Part shown: positions 51,441-61,754 of the stretch, in pieces
Position numbering within the stretch: position 1 is the stretch's first letter
Layout of the letters: each line of letters starts with the position of its first letter
DNA from: Coxiella-like endosymbiont
GTDB taxonomy: Bacteria; Pseudomonadota; Gammaproteobacteria; Coxiellales; Coxiellaceae
Reading direction: 5' to 3'
DNA: 64,000 nucleotides
Assembly: GCF_030643785.1 (NCBI RefSeq)
Contig: NZ_CP094378.1
Location: 310,001-374,000, forward strand
The notes under the pieces: generated by a model
Told to the model about the DNA's origin: nothing
The model's database searches: none
What the model saw: the letters and a program-made list of their open reading frames with translations, nothing else
Position numbers and translations under genes: made by a program

Positions 51441-52706
51441 ATGAGTGAAGAAAAACCACAAGTTCTATATTGTTCGTTCTGTGGCAAAAGTCAGCATCAA
51501 ATTCGCAAATTAATCGCAGGTCCCGGTGTTTTCGTATGTAACGAATGCGTAGATTTATGTAATGACATCATTCGTGAAGAAGAAATTGCTCATGCTGTTG
51601 AGGTTCAGAAAAAACTTCCAACACCATCAGAAATTCATCGATTATTGGATGAATACGTCGTTGGTCAAGACTTTGCTAAGAAAGTATTAGCTGTTGCCGT
51701 GTACAATCATTACAAACGATTGAGTTCGCACACTAAAAAGGACGATGGTGTTGAAATTAGTAAAAGTAATATTCTTTTGATTGGTCCAACTGGTTCTGGA
51801 AAAACTTTATTAGCGCAAATATTAGCTAAAATATTAAATGTTCCTTTTGCTATTGCAGATGCAACTACATTGACCGAAGCGGGATATGTGGGCGAGGACG
51901 TTGAAAATATTGTTCAAAAACTATTACAAAAATGCAATTATGATGTCGAAAAAGCAAAAACGGGGATTATTTATATTGACGAAATCGATAAGATTGCTCG
52001 TAAAACAGATAGTCCCTCATTGACTCGCGATGTTTCGGGCGAAGGAGTGCAGCAAGCTTTATTGAAATTAATCGAAGGTACGGTTGCTTCTATTCCTCCT
52101 CAAGGTGGCCGAAAACATCCGCAACAAGAATATTTGCGAGTAGATACGTCCAACATTTTATTCATTTGCGGAGGAGCATTTGCTGATTTGCATAAAATTA
52201 TTCAGCATCGTACGGATAAAAGTGGTATTGGTTTTGCTGCGGAGGTACGTTCGAAAGACGATTCCACAAATACTTCAGAATTAATTAAACAAACGGAACC
52301 GGAAGATTTAATTAAATTTGGTTTAATTCCAGAATTTGTTGGACGGCTGCCTGTTATCGCCACTTTGGAGGAATTGAATGAAGATGCTTTAATTCGCATT
52401 TTAACAGAACCAAAAAACGCGTTGGCTAAGCAGTATCATAAATTGTTTGAATTGGAGAGTGTGCAAATTGATTTTCGTGAAGATGCTTTGCGGCAAATTG
52501 CTAAGCGAGCGATTCAGCGAAAAACAGGGGCGCGTGGATTACGTTCTATTGTTGAACATACTCTACTGGATTTGATGTACGAACTTCCAACCGTCGTTGG
52601 TTTGAAGAAAGTCGTAATCGATGGAGGTGTTATTAATCAAACTTCGCCGCCGTTATTTATTTATGATAAAGAAAAAATTCCCCGTAAGGTAGCTCAAGAA
52701 CAATAA
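51441..52706 (+). CDS. clpX: ATP-dependent Clp protease ATP-binding subunit
   Basis: This is the AAA+ unfoldase for ClpP. The N-terminal C4 zinc domain is CSFCGKSQ...CNECVDLC; Walker A is GPTGSGKTL, Walker [11 protein letters not shown], and sensor 2 lies in KTGARGLRS. It contains the IGF loop as SGIGFAAEV, which docks on ClpP. It is 421 aa, full length. An AGGTAAG box precedes the ATG. The frame is intact. Confidence 0.97.
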   Translation: MSEEKPQVLYCSFCGKSQHQIRKLIAGPGVFVCNECVDLCNDIIREEEIAHAVEVQKKLPTPSEIHRLLDEYVVGQDFAKKVLAVAVYNHYKRLSSHTKKDDGVEISKSNILLIGPTGSGKTLLAQILAKILNVPFAIADATTLTEAGYVGEDVENIVQKLLQKCNYDVEKAKTGIIYIDEIDKIARKTDSPSLTRDVSGEGVQQALLKLIEGTVASIPPQGGRKHPQQEYLRVDTSNILFICGGAFADLHKIIQHRTDKSGIGFAAEVRSKDDSTNTSELIKQTEPEDLIKFGLIPEFVGRLPVIATLEELNEDALIRILTEPKNALAKQYHKLFELESVQIDFREDALRQIAKRAIQRKTGARGLRSIVEHTLLDLMYELPTVVGLKKVVIDGGVINQTSPPLFIYDKEKIPRKVAQEQ

Positions 52707-52720
52707 TAAAAGGATACGAA

Positions 52721-55173
52721 ATGGTAGAAGCAGTACCCGAAAAATTGGAATTACCATTATTACCATTGCGTGATGTCGTGGTATTTCCCCATATGGTGAT
52801 TCCTTTATTTGTAGGTCGGGCTGAATCGGTCAAGGCGTTGAAAATGGCCATGTCGCAGGATAAGCGGGTTTTTCTAGTCGCCCAAAAAGATGCTAATAAT
52901 GACTCGCCTGGGCAAAAAGATCTTTATGAAATAGGAACGATTGCTACTGTCTTGCAATTATTACAATTGCCAGATGGTACCGTTAAAGTGTTGGTGGAAG
53001 GTTCGGAGCGAACTAGACTCATTCATTTAGAAAAAAAGAAAATTATCTGCAGGTTGAAATTAAACTCTTACAAGAAGAAGGCACAGAAGACAGCGATAAA
53101 ACGGAGCTGAAAGCGTTGGTTCGTGCTGTCCTTGATCAATTTGAACAATTAGTAAAAATAAATAAAAAAATTCCTCCGGAACTTTTGCCCTCTTTAGTAA
53201 GTATTGATGATCCTGGCCGTTTGGCTGACAGTATTGCAGCCCACATGACAATTAAATTAGATTCCCGTCAAAAGATTCTCGAAATTCTCTCTGTTAAAGA
53301 ACGATTAGAAGTTTTACAAAAAGTTTTAGCTCAAGAATTGGATTTAATTGAAGTTGAAAAACGAGTTCAAGGCCGAGTTCGGCAACAGGTGGAAAAAAGC
53401 CAGCGCCAGTATTACTTAAATGAAAAAATAAAAGCCATTCAGCAAGAGTTGGGTGAATTAGAAGAAGGTGACCCTATTGATGAGCAACACCAATTTCTTG
53501 AAAAGATTGAAAAAGCTGGGATGCCTTTAGAAGCTAAAGAAAAGGCAATGACTGAATTGAATAAATTAAAAATGATGCCGCCGATATCGGCGGAAGCTAC
53601 GGTTAGCCGCAATTATCTAGATTGGTTGCTTCAAGTTCCTTGGAAAAAGCGGGCCAAAATCAGCAAAGATTTGAAGCTCGCCGAAGAAATTTTAGAAGCA
53701 GATCATTATGGATTAGAAGAAGTTAAACAACGAATTTTGGAATATTTAGCCGTACAACAGCGCGTGCGAAAATTAAAAGGCCCTATTTTATGCTTAGTTG
53801 GACCGCCTGGAGTAGGTAAAACTTCATTAGGACAATCGATCGCAAATGCGACAGGCCGTAAATTTGTTCGTATTTCCTTAGGAGGCATCCGAGATGAGGC
53901 TGAAATTCGGGGCCATCGTCGAACTTATATTGGTGCTCTTCCTGGAAAGATCATTCAAAAAATGGCAAAAGTTGGTGTTCGAAATCCATTATTCATGCTA
54001 GATGAAGTAGATAAAATGGCAGCGGATTTTAGAGGCGATCCCGCCGCTGCTCTTTTAGAAGTTCTGGATCCGGAACAAAACCACGCTTTTAGCGACCATT
54101 ATCTGGAAGTGGATTATGATCTCTTGGATGTTATGTTCATTGCCACAGCAAATTCTCTTAATATCCTGCCGCCATTGTTAGACAGGATGGAAGTCATTCG
54201 ACTAGCTGGCTATACAGAAGAAGAAAAGTTGAATATCGCTAAGCGTTATTTAATTCCACGTCAGCTTAAGTTAACGGGATTAAAAGGAAAAGAAATGCTT
54301 ATTTCTGATGGTGCGATTTATGAAATTATTCGGTATTACACGCGAGAATCTGGGGTTCGATCTCTGGAAAGAGAAATTGCAAAATTGTGTCGAAAAGTCG
54401 TTAAAGAAATTTTGACAGCGAAAGAAAAATTAAAACGAGCTAAAAAGGAAAAGCTCATCAAGCAGCGTCAAATAACCGTCCGCAATTTAGGAAAATATTT
54501 AGGTGTAAAACGTTATCGTTTTGGATTGGCAGAAGAAAAAGACCAAATTGGACAAGTGACCGGTTTAGCTTGGACAGAATTTGGAGGAGAGCTTTTAACA
54601 ATAGAAGCTCAAGTAATGCCTGGAAAAGGTAAATTCTTACATACCGGGCGTTTAGGAAATGTCATGCAAGAGTCAATTCACGCAGCCACTACGGTGTTAC
54701 GGAGTCGCTCAACGGGATTGGGTGTCCCGGATGATTATTTCCAAGTACATGATTTTCATATTCACGTTCCTGAGGGTGCCACACCAAAAGATGGGCCGAG
54801 TGCTGGTATTGGGATGTGCACCGCTCTAGTTTCAGCAATTACGCGAATTTCCGTACGAGCTGATATTGCTATGACAGGTGAAATCACTTTGCGTGGTGAA
54901 GTACTTCCCATTGGAGGATTAAAAGAAAAATTGTTAGCTGCGCTCCGAGGTAATATAAAACATGTGATCATTCCTGAGGATAATAAACGAGATTTGAAGG
55001 AGATACCGGCCATCGTGACTCATGGTTTAAAAATCCACCCCGTAAAATGGATTGATCAAGTATTTGAATTAGCGCTGATTCATATGCCCGAAGTAGAAGC
55101 TCCTGTCAAAACTTCTCCGTTGAAAACATCGAGCAAAACCCGTAAGGAAGATCGACGAACTCAAACACATTAA
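52721..55173 (+). pseudogene. lon: ATP-dependent protease Lon, one frameshift
   Basis: This is an AAA+ serine protease for damaged proteins. The N-domain begins LPLLPLRDVVVFPHMVIPLF. The frame breaks at an A7 run (53031-53037); one more A restores ENYLQVEIKLLQEEG through TEDSDKTELKALV. The ATPase domain has GPPGVGKTSL, and the protease domain has the catalytic Ser in PKDGPSAGIGM and Lys in GGLKEKLLAALRG. Corrected, it is about 817 aa, full length; the break is after residue 105. If the break is real, a truncated Lon starting near 53116 would retain ATPase and protease domains but lose the substrate-binding domain. Confidence 0.93.
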
Positions 55174-55188
55174 TTATTGTTTATTTTC

Positions 55189-56511
55189 ATGGCCAACAAT
55201 CAGGAAAAATTACAATCCGATATCTTGCATCTTTTAGATCGTGCAAAAAAGCGAGTGGATCAAGTTGAAATTAGTGCAGGTATCGAAACGGGTTTTTCGG
55301 TAGATATTCGTCTGGGGGCTGTAGAAACTGTCGAGCATCATCGTGAGAATTCTCTTGATATTAGGGTTTATCATCAACAACGCACAGGTAGTGCGAGTAC
55401 TTCAGATTTATCTTTTAAAGCGATGGAAACTGCTTTTGATAAAGCTTGTACTATTGCCCAATTTACTCAGGAAGATCCTTATGCCGGATTAGCAGACGCC
55501 GCGGACATGGCCTTGGATTATCCCAATTTGACGCTTTATCACCCCTGGCAAATTACCCCTAAAGAAGCTATTAAACTCGCTATAGAATGTGAAACCGTTG
55601 CGCGAAAATATGATCCTCGAATCAAAAATTCCGATGGCACTACAGTGAATACGTATGATTCTTTTAGAATTTATGCAAATTCTCACGGATTTTTAGGTCA
55701 CTATCCTTCGACCATTCATAGTATGAGTTGCAGTTTGGTTGCTGAGCAAAACAACCAAATGCAGCGCGATTATGATTACACTTTGGCCCGTAGTTCCGAT
55801 AAATTATTGCCAATTGATCTTATTGCTCAACAAGTAGCAGAAAAGACAATTCGTCGATTAGGAGCTAGAAAAATAACAACGTGTCGATGTCCTATCATTT
55901 TTGATGCATCTGTGGCGAAAGGAATGTGGCGATCCTTAATTTCGGCTATTCAAGGCAGTAATTTATACCGTGACGCTTCTTTTTTATGTGGCCAATTACA
56001 TCAGAAGATCTTTCCTAAATTCATTACTATTTATCAGGAGCCGCATTTACCTGGCGAAATTGGCAGCGCACCTTTTGATGAGAATGGTGTTAAAACTCGA
56101 AAAATAAATTATGTAGAAAATGGAATGTTAACTAATTATATTTTAGGCGCATACTCGGCAAGAAAATTAGGAATGAAGACTACGGGAAACGCGGGAGGAG
56201 TGTTTAATTTATTTATAACCCCTGGGGATAAGGACTTAATCGATTTATTTAAAGAAATGCAAACAGGCTTGTTTGTTACGGAGTTAATGGGCCAAGGTGT
56301 TAACTTATTAACGGGAAATTATTCGCGTGGGGCTTTTGGCTATTGGATTGAAAATGGTGAAATTCAACATCCTGTTGAAGAAATTACTATTTCGGGTAAT
56401 CTGAAAGAAATGTTTAAACAAATCCAAGTGGTCGCTAACGATATCGATCCTCGTAGCAGTATCAAGACCGGATCAATCTTAATAGAGCAGATGATCGTCG
56501 CAGGGGAATGA
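55189..56511 (+). CDS. pmbA: TldE/PmbA metalloprotease homologue
   Basis: This is a TldD/TldE-family protein; in E. coli PmbA (TldE) pairs with TldD to cleave peptides such as microcin B17 and CcdA. It is about 440 aa, the family length. ENSLDIRVYHQQRTGSAST, DIDPRSSIKTGSILIEQMIV and GNAGGVFNLFITPGD are family stretches. TldE itself lacks the zinc motif. MANNQEK at 55189 is the likely start; 55177 is an in-frame alternative. It is the last of the plus block and convergent with ptsH. Confidence 0.9.
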   Translation: MANNQEKLQSDILHLLDRAKKRVDQVEISAGIETGFSVDIRLGAVETVEHHRENSLDIRVYHQQRTGSASTSDLSFKAMETAFDKACTIAQFTQEDPYAGLADAADMALDYPNLTLYHPWQITPKEAIKLAIECETVARKYDPRIKNSDGTTVNTYDSFRIYANSHGFLGHYPSTIHSMSCSLVAEQNNQMQRDYDYTLARSSDKLLPIDLIAQQVAEKTIRRLGARKITTCRCPIIFDASVAKGMWRSLISAIQGSNLYRDASFLCGQLHQKIFPKFITIYQEPHLPGEIGSAPFDENGVKTRKINYVENGMLTNYILGAYSARKLGMKTTGNAGGVFNLFITPGDKDLIDLFKEMQTGLFVTELMGQGVNLLTGNYSRGAFGYWIENGEIQHPVEEITISGNLKEMFKQIQVVANDIDPRSSIKTGSILIEQMIVAGE

Positions 56512-57152
56512 TCTCCTAATCTCCATAAAATAGGAAAGCAGGTTAGAGAGAGGATTTGCTTCAGCAGAAGAGCGAGCTCGAGCTATAGCAAGCAGCGCAG
56601 ATGAATACTGAAGAAGGGCGTGGGGGCCCCGGCCCCACACCGGGGGCCCCGAGAGACCCTTATTCAGAATGAGCTGCTCCCGCTACAGTAATTCGAATGA
56701 TGACCTCTCCTCCTTAAGTGCTTCTTTCCTCTCCTTCCCCCTCCTCTCCTTACTGGAGGTGGGAAATCGTCATTATGATTACCGTTCCCAATTTTAGAGG
56801 GTGCAAAAGCGAACGCTGTCGTTACAAAATCATCAGATCTATAATGCGTTTAATGAAGAAGTGCAAACACAGGGAGGAATGAAAGCGATAGATGCTGCTA
56901 GAACCACCGAAAGTAATTAGAGGTAAGTAAGATCTTTCACTTGTATTAAATTAGATGTACTCGCTTTCTTATTCTTCTTCCCGCACAGTGTAAAATAGAG
57001 CACGCTAAATACCTGCTATTTTTAGGAGATCCCTCGTTTGATACTCGGGATCACGTGTTCTCTCTCTAGGGTGATTGTGCTCTCTCGGGATAACGTACTC
57101 CCTTGAGATGATGTGTTCGATAGGCGCCGACCAATTTGGGAGTAGTTAATGC
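56512..57152. other. Convergent intergenic region with GC palindromes and degenerate repeats
   Basis: It lies between pmbA (plus) and ptsH (minus). It holds two copies of GGGGGCCCCG (56622-56631 and 56642-56651), a pyrimidine-rich tract (56703-56757), a short frame (56800-56920) reading LSLQNHQIYNAFNEEVQTQG and ending soon after, and a run of degenerate repeats (57044-57121). No convincing gene is seen; the short frame may be a gene remnant. Confidence 0.4.
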
Positions 57153-57440
57153 TTACTCTTCCTCGCCGAACTTTTTATTAATTAATTCTTCAATCGCTGC
57201 GGCAGATTCTTTCTCATCATCCCCGGTGACGGTAAGCTCGATTTCAGAGCCGCAGTTGACGGCGAGCAACATAAGGCACATGAGACTTTTGGCGTTGACT
57301 TCACGATCGTTGTAACGGACTAAGGTTTCGCTTTGGTAACGAGAGGCGAGATTAGTGAGTTTTATGGCAGCTCGAGCATGTAAGCCTAGCTTATTAATAA
57401 TTTTTAGGTTTTTTCGGATCATTGTATTATTTTTTCTCAT
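57153..57440 (-). CDS. ptsH: HPr-family phosphocarrier protein
   Basis: This is a phosphocarrier of the PTS or nitrogen-PTS type. The active-site His is in KLGLHARAAIKL, and the regulatory Ser in NAKSLMCLMLLAV (family KSxMGLM). It is 95 aa from the ATG at 57440, or 89 aa from MIRKNLK at 57422. The first ATG overlaps the hprK stop as ATGA. With no sugar permeases seen, it probably has a regulatory role. Confidence 0.9.
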   Translation of the reverse strand: MRKNNTMIRKNLKIINKLGLHARAAIKLTNLASRYQSETLVRYNDREVNAKSLMCLMLLAVNCGSEIELTVTGDDEKESAAAIEELINKKFGEEE

Positions 57441-57991
57441 TTAAAACGGTTGTTAAAATTAACACTGGAATCATAGCCTTCTTTTTTCAAGACTTGATTG
57501 CGTACCAGTGTTTCGATTAGAAGGGGCAAGTTTCTTCCTGCATAAACAGGAAGTATTATTTTAGGGAGGGTTACTCCTAAAATTGTTTCCTCTTCGCGGA
57601 CAGGATTAAGGGGATCTACAATTTCAAATTTATCCTCAGGTTTGATTAAGGTAATTATTAAACTAATTCCATAGTGAGAAATAATTGCATCGGTTCCGAA
57701 GAGCTTAGAGACATCGAGCATTCCAACATCTGAAATTAAAATATAACCGCAGGCAACTGCAGGACAATTACCAATCAATTGATTATTTTGGTAGACAACA
57801 TCAACCATATCATCACAAACCATTTGGTGACCCCGATCTAGCAAAGCGAGAGTTAATTCGCTTTTGCCAATATTGGGTTCGCCCATAATTAAAACGCCTA
57901 CTTTATCAATGACAAGAAAATTGGCATGTAAGGGTATATGGTTAGTAATAGAAAGCCACGAAGTGATTTCGGAGCTTGGATAGGATGACAT
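57437..57991 (-). CDS. hprK: HPr kinase/phosphorylase, short form
   Basis: It phosphorylates and dephosphorylates the regulatory Ser of HPr. It is 184 aa, about 120 shorter than Bacillus HprK, lacking the N-terminal domain as do alphaproteobacterial forms. Walker A is GEPNIGKSEL (about residue 37); DRGHQMVCDDMVDV carries the catalytic acidic residues; NPVREEETILGV is the C-terminal signature, ending in LPLLIETLVRNQVLK. The ATG overlaps the hpf stop, and its stop overlaps ptsH. Confidence 0.88.
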   Translation of the reverse strand: MSSYPSSEITSWLSITNHIPLHANFLVIDKVGVLIMGEPNIGKSELTLALLDRGHQMVCDDMVDVVYQNNQLIGNCPAVACGYILISDVGMLDVSKLFGTDAIISHYGISLIITLIKPEDKFEIVDPLNPVREEETILGVTLPKIILPVYAGRNLPLLIETLVRNQVLKKEGYDSSVNFNNRFK

Positions 57992-58280
57992 TATCGATGA
58001 TCACCTTTTTTAGCTTTGTATTTTGCTAATTGTATTTGCAATTTTTGGATTAAAAGGTCGACCGTTTTATACATATCTTCAGATTCCGCCTGAGCGTTAA
58101 TTTTGCTGCCCGGTAATTGGAGATTGGCATCTGCAATCTGACGAATTTTATTGACATGAAAGGTAACATGGATATTAGTGATTTCATCAAAACAGGGATG
58201 TAATCGCTTTAATTTTTTTCAGTAAGTTCACGTAAGGCTGGTGAAATATCTAAGCCATGACCAGTCATTTGAATTTGCAT
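57991..58280 (-). pseudogene. hpf: Ribosome hibernation promoting factor, one frameshift
   Basis: It binds the ribosomal A and P sites and promotes 100S dimers in resting cells. From the ATG at 58280 (preceded by AAGGAGGTGT, a strong site) the frame reads MQIQMTGHGLDISPALRELT, then breaks at an A7 run (plus T at 58213-58219). One more A continues it as KKLKRLHPCFDEITNIHVTF and KINAQAESEDMYKTVDLLIQ to a TAA overlapping the hprK ATG. Corrected, it is about 97 aa, the short HPF type. Position between lptB and hprK is as in related genomes, except that rpoN is missing. Confidence 0.88.
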
Positions 58281-58343
58281 AGTACACCTCCTTTTTTATT
58301 ATTAACATCTTAATTTTTAATCATTTGGGTTTTTTGGATAATT

Positions 58344-59066
58344 CTATAAATCAAATTCATTTCCTAAATAAACTTCGCGTACGCTTTGGTTGTTTAATAT
58401 TTCCTGGGACGTTCCCGTGGCAATAATATTCCCTTCATTAACAATATAGGCGCGCTCGCAAATATCCAGTGTTTCCCGAACATTGTGATCCGTAATTAAA
58501 ATTCCAATATCACGTTCTCGTAAATGAATAATAATCTTTTTGATATCAAGAACCGAAATGGGGTCAATACCGGCGAAAGGTTCGTCGAGTAAAATAAATT
58601 TAGGATCCATAGCTAAAGCGCGCGCGATTTCCACACGGCGTTTTTCTCCGCCTGATAAGCTGTATCCTGGGGTATCTCGCAAATGCTCGACATGAAATTC
58701 TTGGAGTAAAGATTCACATTTCTCTTTGCGCTGCTGCTTGGATAAATCTTTACGCAGCTCAAGGATAGCCATGATATTGTTAGCTACTGATAATTTTCTG
58801 AAAATAGAGGTTTCTTGAGGTAAATAACCTATTCCCAACCGGGCGCGTTTATGCATAGGATAGAAGCTAATGTTTTCCTGATCTAAAAAAACCTCACCGC
58901 TATCTGGAGTAACTAAACCTACCATCATATAAAAACTCGTAGTTTTACCTGCCCCATTGGGACCCAAAAGTCCTACAATCTGGTTGCTGATGGATAGCGA
59001 AACATCTTTCACCACTTGGCGCGATTTGTATTTTTTTTGTAATTGTTTAGCGCTTAAAGTTGGCAT
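58344..59066 (-). CDS. lptB: LPS export ABC transporter ATP-binding protein
   Basis: This ATPase works with LptFG to extract LPS from the inner membrane. It is 240 aa, full length. Walker A is GPNGAGKTT, the signature [15 protein letters not shown], Walker [14 protein letters not shown], and the switch His is in [11 protein letters not shown]. The C-terminal [15 protein letters not shown] is characteristic of LptB. The frame is intact. No rpoN follows. Confidence 0.96.
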   Translation of the reverse strand: MPTLSAKQLQKKYKSRQVVKDVSLSISNQIVGLLGPNGAGKTTSFYMMVGLVTPDSGEVFLDQENISFYPMHKRARLGIGYLPQETSIFRKLSVANNIMAILELRKDLSKQQRKEKCESLLQEFHVEHLRDTPGYSLSGGEKRRVEIARALAMDPKFILLDEPFAGIDPISVLDIKKIIIHLRERDIGILITDHNVRETLDICERAYIVNEGNIIATGTSQEILNNQSVREVYLGNEFDL

Positions 59067-59079
59067 GGCTTATTACGGT

Positions 59080-59570
59080 TCAACCACCATTGTCGTAGTG
59101 TTTTTTTTCGCCCGGATTGATAGAAATCACGGTTTGTTTTTTTAATATCATACCAGATATGCGACCCAGTTAAGATATCTTGATTTTGAGTTATCCAAGC
59201 ATTTTTAATTAACACTACCTGACCTGAGGCTTTGGGAAGATAATAAATGATGATATTAGCTTCTGCATAGAGGCGGAGCTTTATCCGTGTTGGTAAGGGT
59301 GATATAATGGACGAGACGCTCAATGGCGACAATTCGAGCAATTCAATTTGTAAGCGGATCGTTGTAGACGGTTACCTTGTCTTCAAAAAATTGGGTAGTC
59401 CCCTGGGTAGCATATACATGCTTTTTGTAAATAGTAATGTGATCGGAAGGTTGGCAAATGATCTCGCTAGCCCGGACATAATAGTAAGGTTTAAATTGAT
59501 CACTAGAAAGACTCAAGGTCAGACTTGGAATGCCCAGTAATAAAGCCCCTAAGGCCATTTTGGTATTCAT
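59080..59570 (-). pseudogene. lptA: LPS transport periplasmic protein LptA, three lesions
   Basis: LptA forms the periplasmic bridge for LPS. A signal peptide (MALGALLLGIPSLTLSLSSD) is followed by ITIYKKHVYATQGTTQF and DKVTVYNDPLTN. There is an in-frame TGA (59345-59343), after which the same frame goes on as IARIVAIERLVHYITLTNTD. A net +1 shift near 59275 leads to LYAEANIIIYYLPKASGQVV. An A7 run (plus T at 59137-59143) then needs one more A to reach the end KQTVISINPGEKKHYDNGG. Corrected, it is about 163 aa. The lesions, one not homopolymeric, suggest real damage in a normally essential gene. Confidence 0.85.
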
Positions 59571-59598
59571 TATTATTCTCAGAATGTCTACTATTCCT

Positions 59599-60201
59599 TT
59601 ATGTGACTATTCCTTTATGGTGTTTAGGTTGGTTGGCGTTCGCTTCATAAACACCTTGAGAATGTGAAAGTAAATGAATAAGACCTTTTTTCAGGTCGGC
59701 GGTCATGCCTGTGGCTTTAACCAAGGAGTCGGGACGAACAATGGTAACAGGTTGATCTGTTTGAGCAAAAGAGCGACTGGGAAAGATAATCATATCCTGG
59801 GTGGTAATTGTAGTTTCTACTTCCATTGCTTGAGAGGGTTCGTGAATTTTTACGTGGTCCCACAAATAAATCCATTCAATTCCATTTTGGCTTTTACCGT
59901 GATCAGCTTGAATAGTCCAAGGCACGTGTTGAGAAGTGTAAATAAGGTAGTGAGGCGAAATGAGACGAAAAGAATTTTTATAGGGGAAGTGAACGATAAA
60001 GTGGGAAACTAAATGGCCGTGCAAGTCACCCTGATCGTCATATTGATAATAATCAATCTCACGCATAAAAGTATTAGGTTGACGGTCTAATTGTTGCTTT
60101 AGAAGCTTTTCGTGGTGAGGGAGGGAGTTGGGAAACATGAGTGCCGTTGTAAGACAAGCGAGAACGATTAAAATTAAACTAAACCCAACATTTTTATTCA
60201 T
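59599..60201 (-). CDS. lptC: LPS export protein LptC
   Basis: This is a bitopic inner-membrane protein that takes LPS from LptBFG to LptA. It is 200 aa, full length. Residues 5-22 are the membrane anchor (FSLILIVLACLTTALMFP). The periplasmic domain contains FMREIDYYQYDDQGDLHGHL and TIQADHGKSQNGIEWIYLWD, typical of the beta-jellyroll. The start overlaps the kdsC stop by ATGA. The frame is intact. Confidence 0.9.
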   Translation of the reverse strand: MNKNVGFSLILIVLACLTTALMFPNSLPHHEKLLKQQLDRQPNTFMREIDYYQYDDQGDLHGHLVSHFIVHFPYKNSFRLISPHYLIYTSQHVPWTIQADHGKSQNGIEWIYLWDHVKIHEPSQAMEVETTITTQDMIIFPSRSFAQTDQPVTIVRPDSLVKATGMTADLKKGLIHLLSHSQGVYEANANQPKHHKGIVT

Positions 60202-60701
60202 GGCTGACTTGGACTTGAAGGGACAATTAAATCACAAACTTCACGCACAGCTCCTTCTCCACCGCGTTTTGTCGTACTCCAATGCGCTGATGAATGAACG
60301 GCGGGTATCGCATTAGCAACCGCAATCGCTAAACCGACTCTCTGCATTATTGGCAAATCAGGCAAGTCATCACCCACGTAAGCTACTTCTTTTTCCTCCA
60401 TTTGTAATTGAGAAAGCAATTCCTCATAAGGAATGCGCTTGTCGCGTTCACCTTGAAAGACGTGTGAAATGCCTAACTCTTTCGCTCGTCGAAAGACGGC
60501 TTGATTTTCTCGACTGCTTATAATCGCCACCTCAACACCCGCTTGCAACAAGCGTTTGATTCCAAGTCCATCTTGGACATGAAAAACTTTTAACACCTCT
60601 CCATCGGTACTATACCAGAGCCGGCCATCCGTTAGCACTCCATCCACATCAAGGATTAAGAGCTTGATGTATCGAAATTTATCGAGTGACACTACTTCCA
60701 T
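60198..60701 (-). CDS. kdsC: 3-deoxy-D-manno-octulosonate 8-phosphate phosphatase
   Basis: This HAD-type phosphatase releases KDO for LPS inner core synthesis. It is 167 aa. HAD motif I is LLILDVDGVLTDGRLWY, motif II is AIISSRE, and motif IV is VAYVGDDLPDLPIM, with catalytic Asp pairs intact. It is located between kdsD and lptC, the conserved order. Confidence 0.95.
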   Translation of the reverse strand: MEVVSLDKFRYIKLLILDVDGVLTDGRLWYSTDGEVLKVFHVQDGLGIKRLLQAGVEVAIISSRENQAVFRRAKELGISHVFQGERDKRIPYEELLSQLQMEEKEVAYVGDDLPDLPIMQRVGLAIAVANAIPAVHSSAHWSTTKRGGEGAVREVCDLIVPSSPSQP

Positions 60702-60706
60702 GCGCC

Positions 60707-61681
60707 CTAAATAACCCCCGCGCGTAAAAGATCATGCATATGGATGACACCCAAGGGGTAACGCTCTTCATCGGTAACGACAAGTGAAGTGATTTTATAT
60801 TCATGCATAACTTTGAGTGCTTCGGCCGCTAAAAGTTTCGGGCGAATAGTAATCCCATTTTTAGACATAACTTTTTTGATTGGTGTCCGGTGAATATCGT
60901 AACCTTTATCTAATGTCCGACGCAGATCGCCATCTGTGAAAACCCCTACTAAACGATTATTGTCGCCAATAACAGCCGTCATCCCCAAGCTCTTTTTAGT
61001 AATTTCAACCAAAGCCTCATCTAACATACAATCCGGTTTTACCGCCGGCATGTGATCTTTAGTATGCATAAGGTCATCGATGTGAAGCAAAAGGCGTCTT
61101 CCTAAGGAGCCCCCTGGATGGACCCGGGCAAAATCGTTTGCCGTGAAACCTCGAGCTTCAAGAAGTACAATTGCTAAGGCATCTCCCATAACCAAAGTAG
61201 CCGTAGTACTAGAAGTAGGAGCTAGCCCTAGGGGGCAGGCTTCTTGCTGAACACTGACATCGATGACCGTATCAGCAGTACGGGCTAAACTGGATTGAAG
61301 TTTGCCCGTGAAAGTAAGAAGAGGGATACCTAATCTTTTGATTGTAGGAAGAATATTAATAATTTCAGGAGTATCGCCTGAATAAGAAATCACAAGGGCG
61401 ACATCTTCTCCAGTAATCATACCAATATCGCCGTGGCTGGCTTCTCCGGGGTGAACATAAAATGAAGGGGTCCCTGTGCTAGCAAGGGTGGAAGAAATTT
61501 TTCGAGCAATGTGCCCAGATTTGCCCATTCCTAAGACAACCACCCGTCCTTTGCAAGCTAGGATGGTTTTACATGCTGTGGCAAAGTTTTTGTTAATGCG
61601 CCCTTGTAAGAATTGGATTGCTCGCAATTCTGTAGCAATAACAGCTTTCCCAAGTGTGTAAAATTTCTCACTGTCGCCCAT
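60707..61681 (-). CDS. kdsD: Arabinose-5-phosphate isomerase
   Basis: It converts ribulose-5-phosphate to arabinose-5-phosphate, the KDO precursor. It is 324 aa, full length. The SIS domain has VVVLGMGKSGHIARKISSTL, STGTPSFYVHPGEASHGDIG and SYSGDTPEI; two CBS domains follow (from about 205) and end in HMHDLLRAGVI. It is divergent from mlaF across 73 bp. It is the first gene of the kds-lpt unit; the frame is intact. Confidence 0.95.
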   Translation of the reverse strand: MGDSEKFYTLGKAVIATELRAIQFLQGRINKNFATACKTILACKGRVVVLGMGKSGHIARKISSTLASTGTPSFYVHPGEASHGDIGMITGEDVALVISYSGDTPEIINILPTIKRLGIPLLTFTGKLQSSLARTADTVIDVSVQQEACPLGLAPTSSTTATLVMGDALAIVLLEARGFTANDFARVHPGGSLGRRLLLHIDDLMHTKDHMPAVKPDCMLDEALVEITKKSLGMTAVIGDNNRLVGVFTDGDLRRTLDKGYDIHRTPIKKVMSKNGITIRPKLLAAEALKVMHEYKITSLVVTDEERYPLGVIHMHDLLRAGVI

Positions 61682-61754
61682 AAGAAAAATACTAATGAAT
61701 CACTGTATGAGTTTAGGTATTATAGGCAAAGTTATAACATGAGTCACGGTATTT

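Noticed and set aside
56800-56925. Short frame with coherent protein sequence between pmbA and ptsH
   Set aside because: It has fewer than 45 codons, no clear ribosome-binding site and no known family, so it is listed only as part of the intergenic entry.
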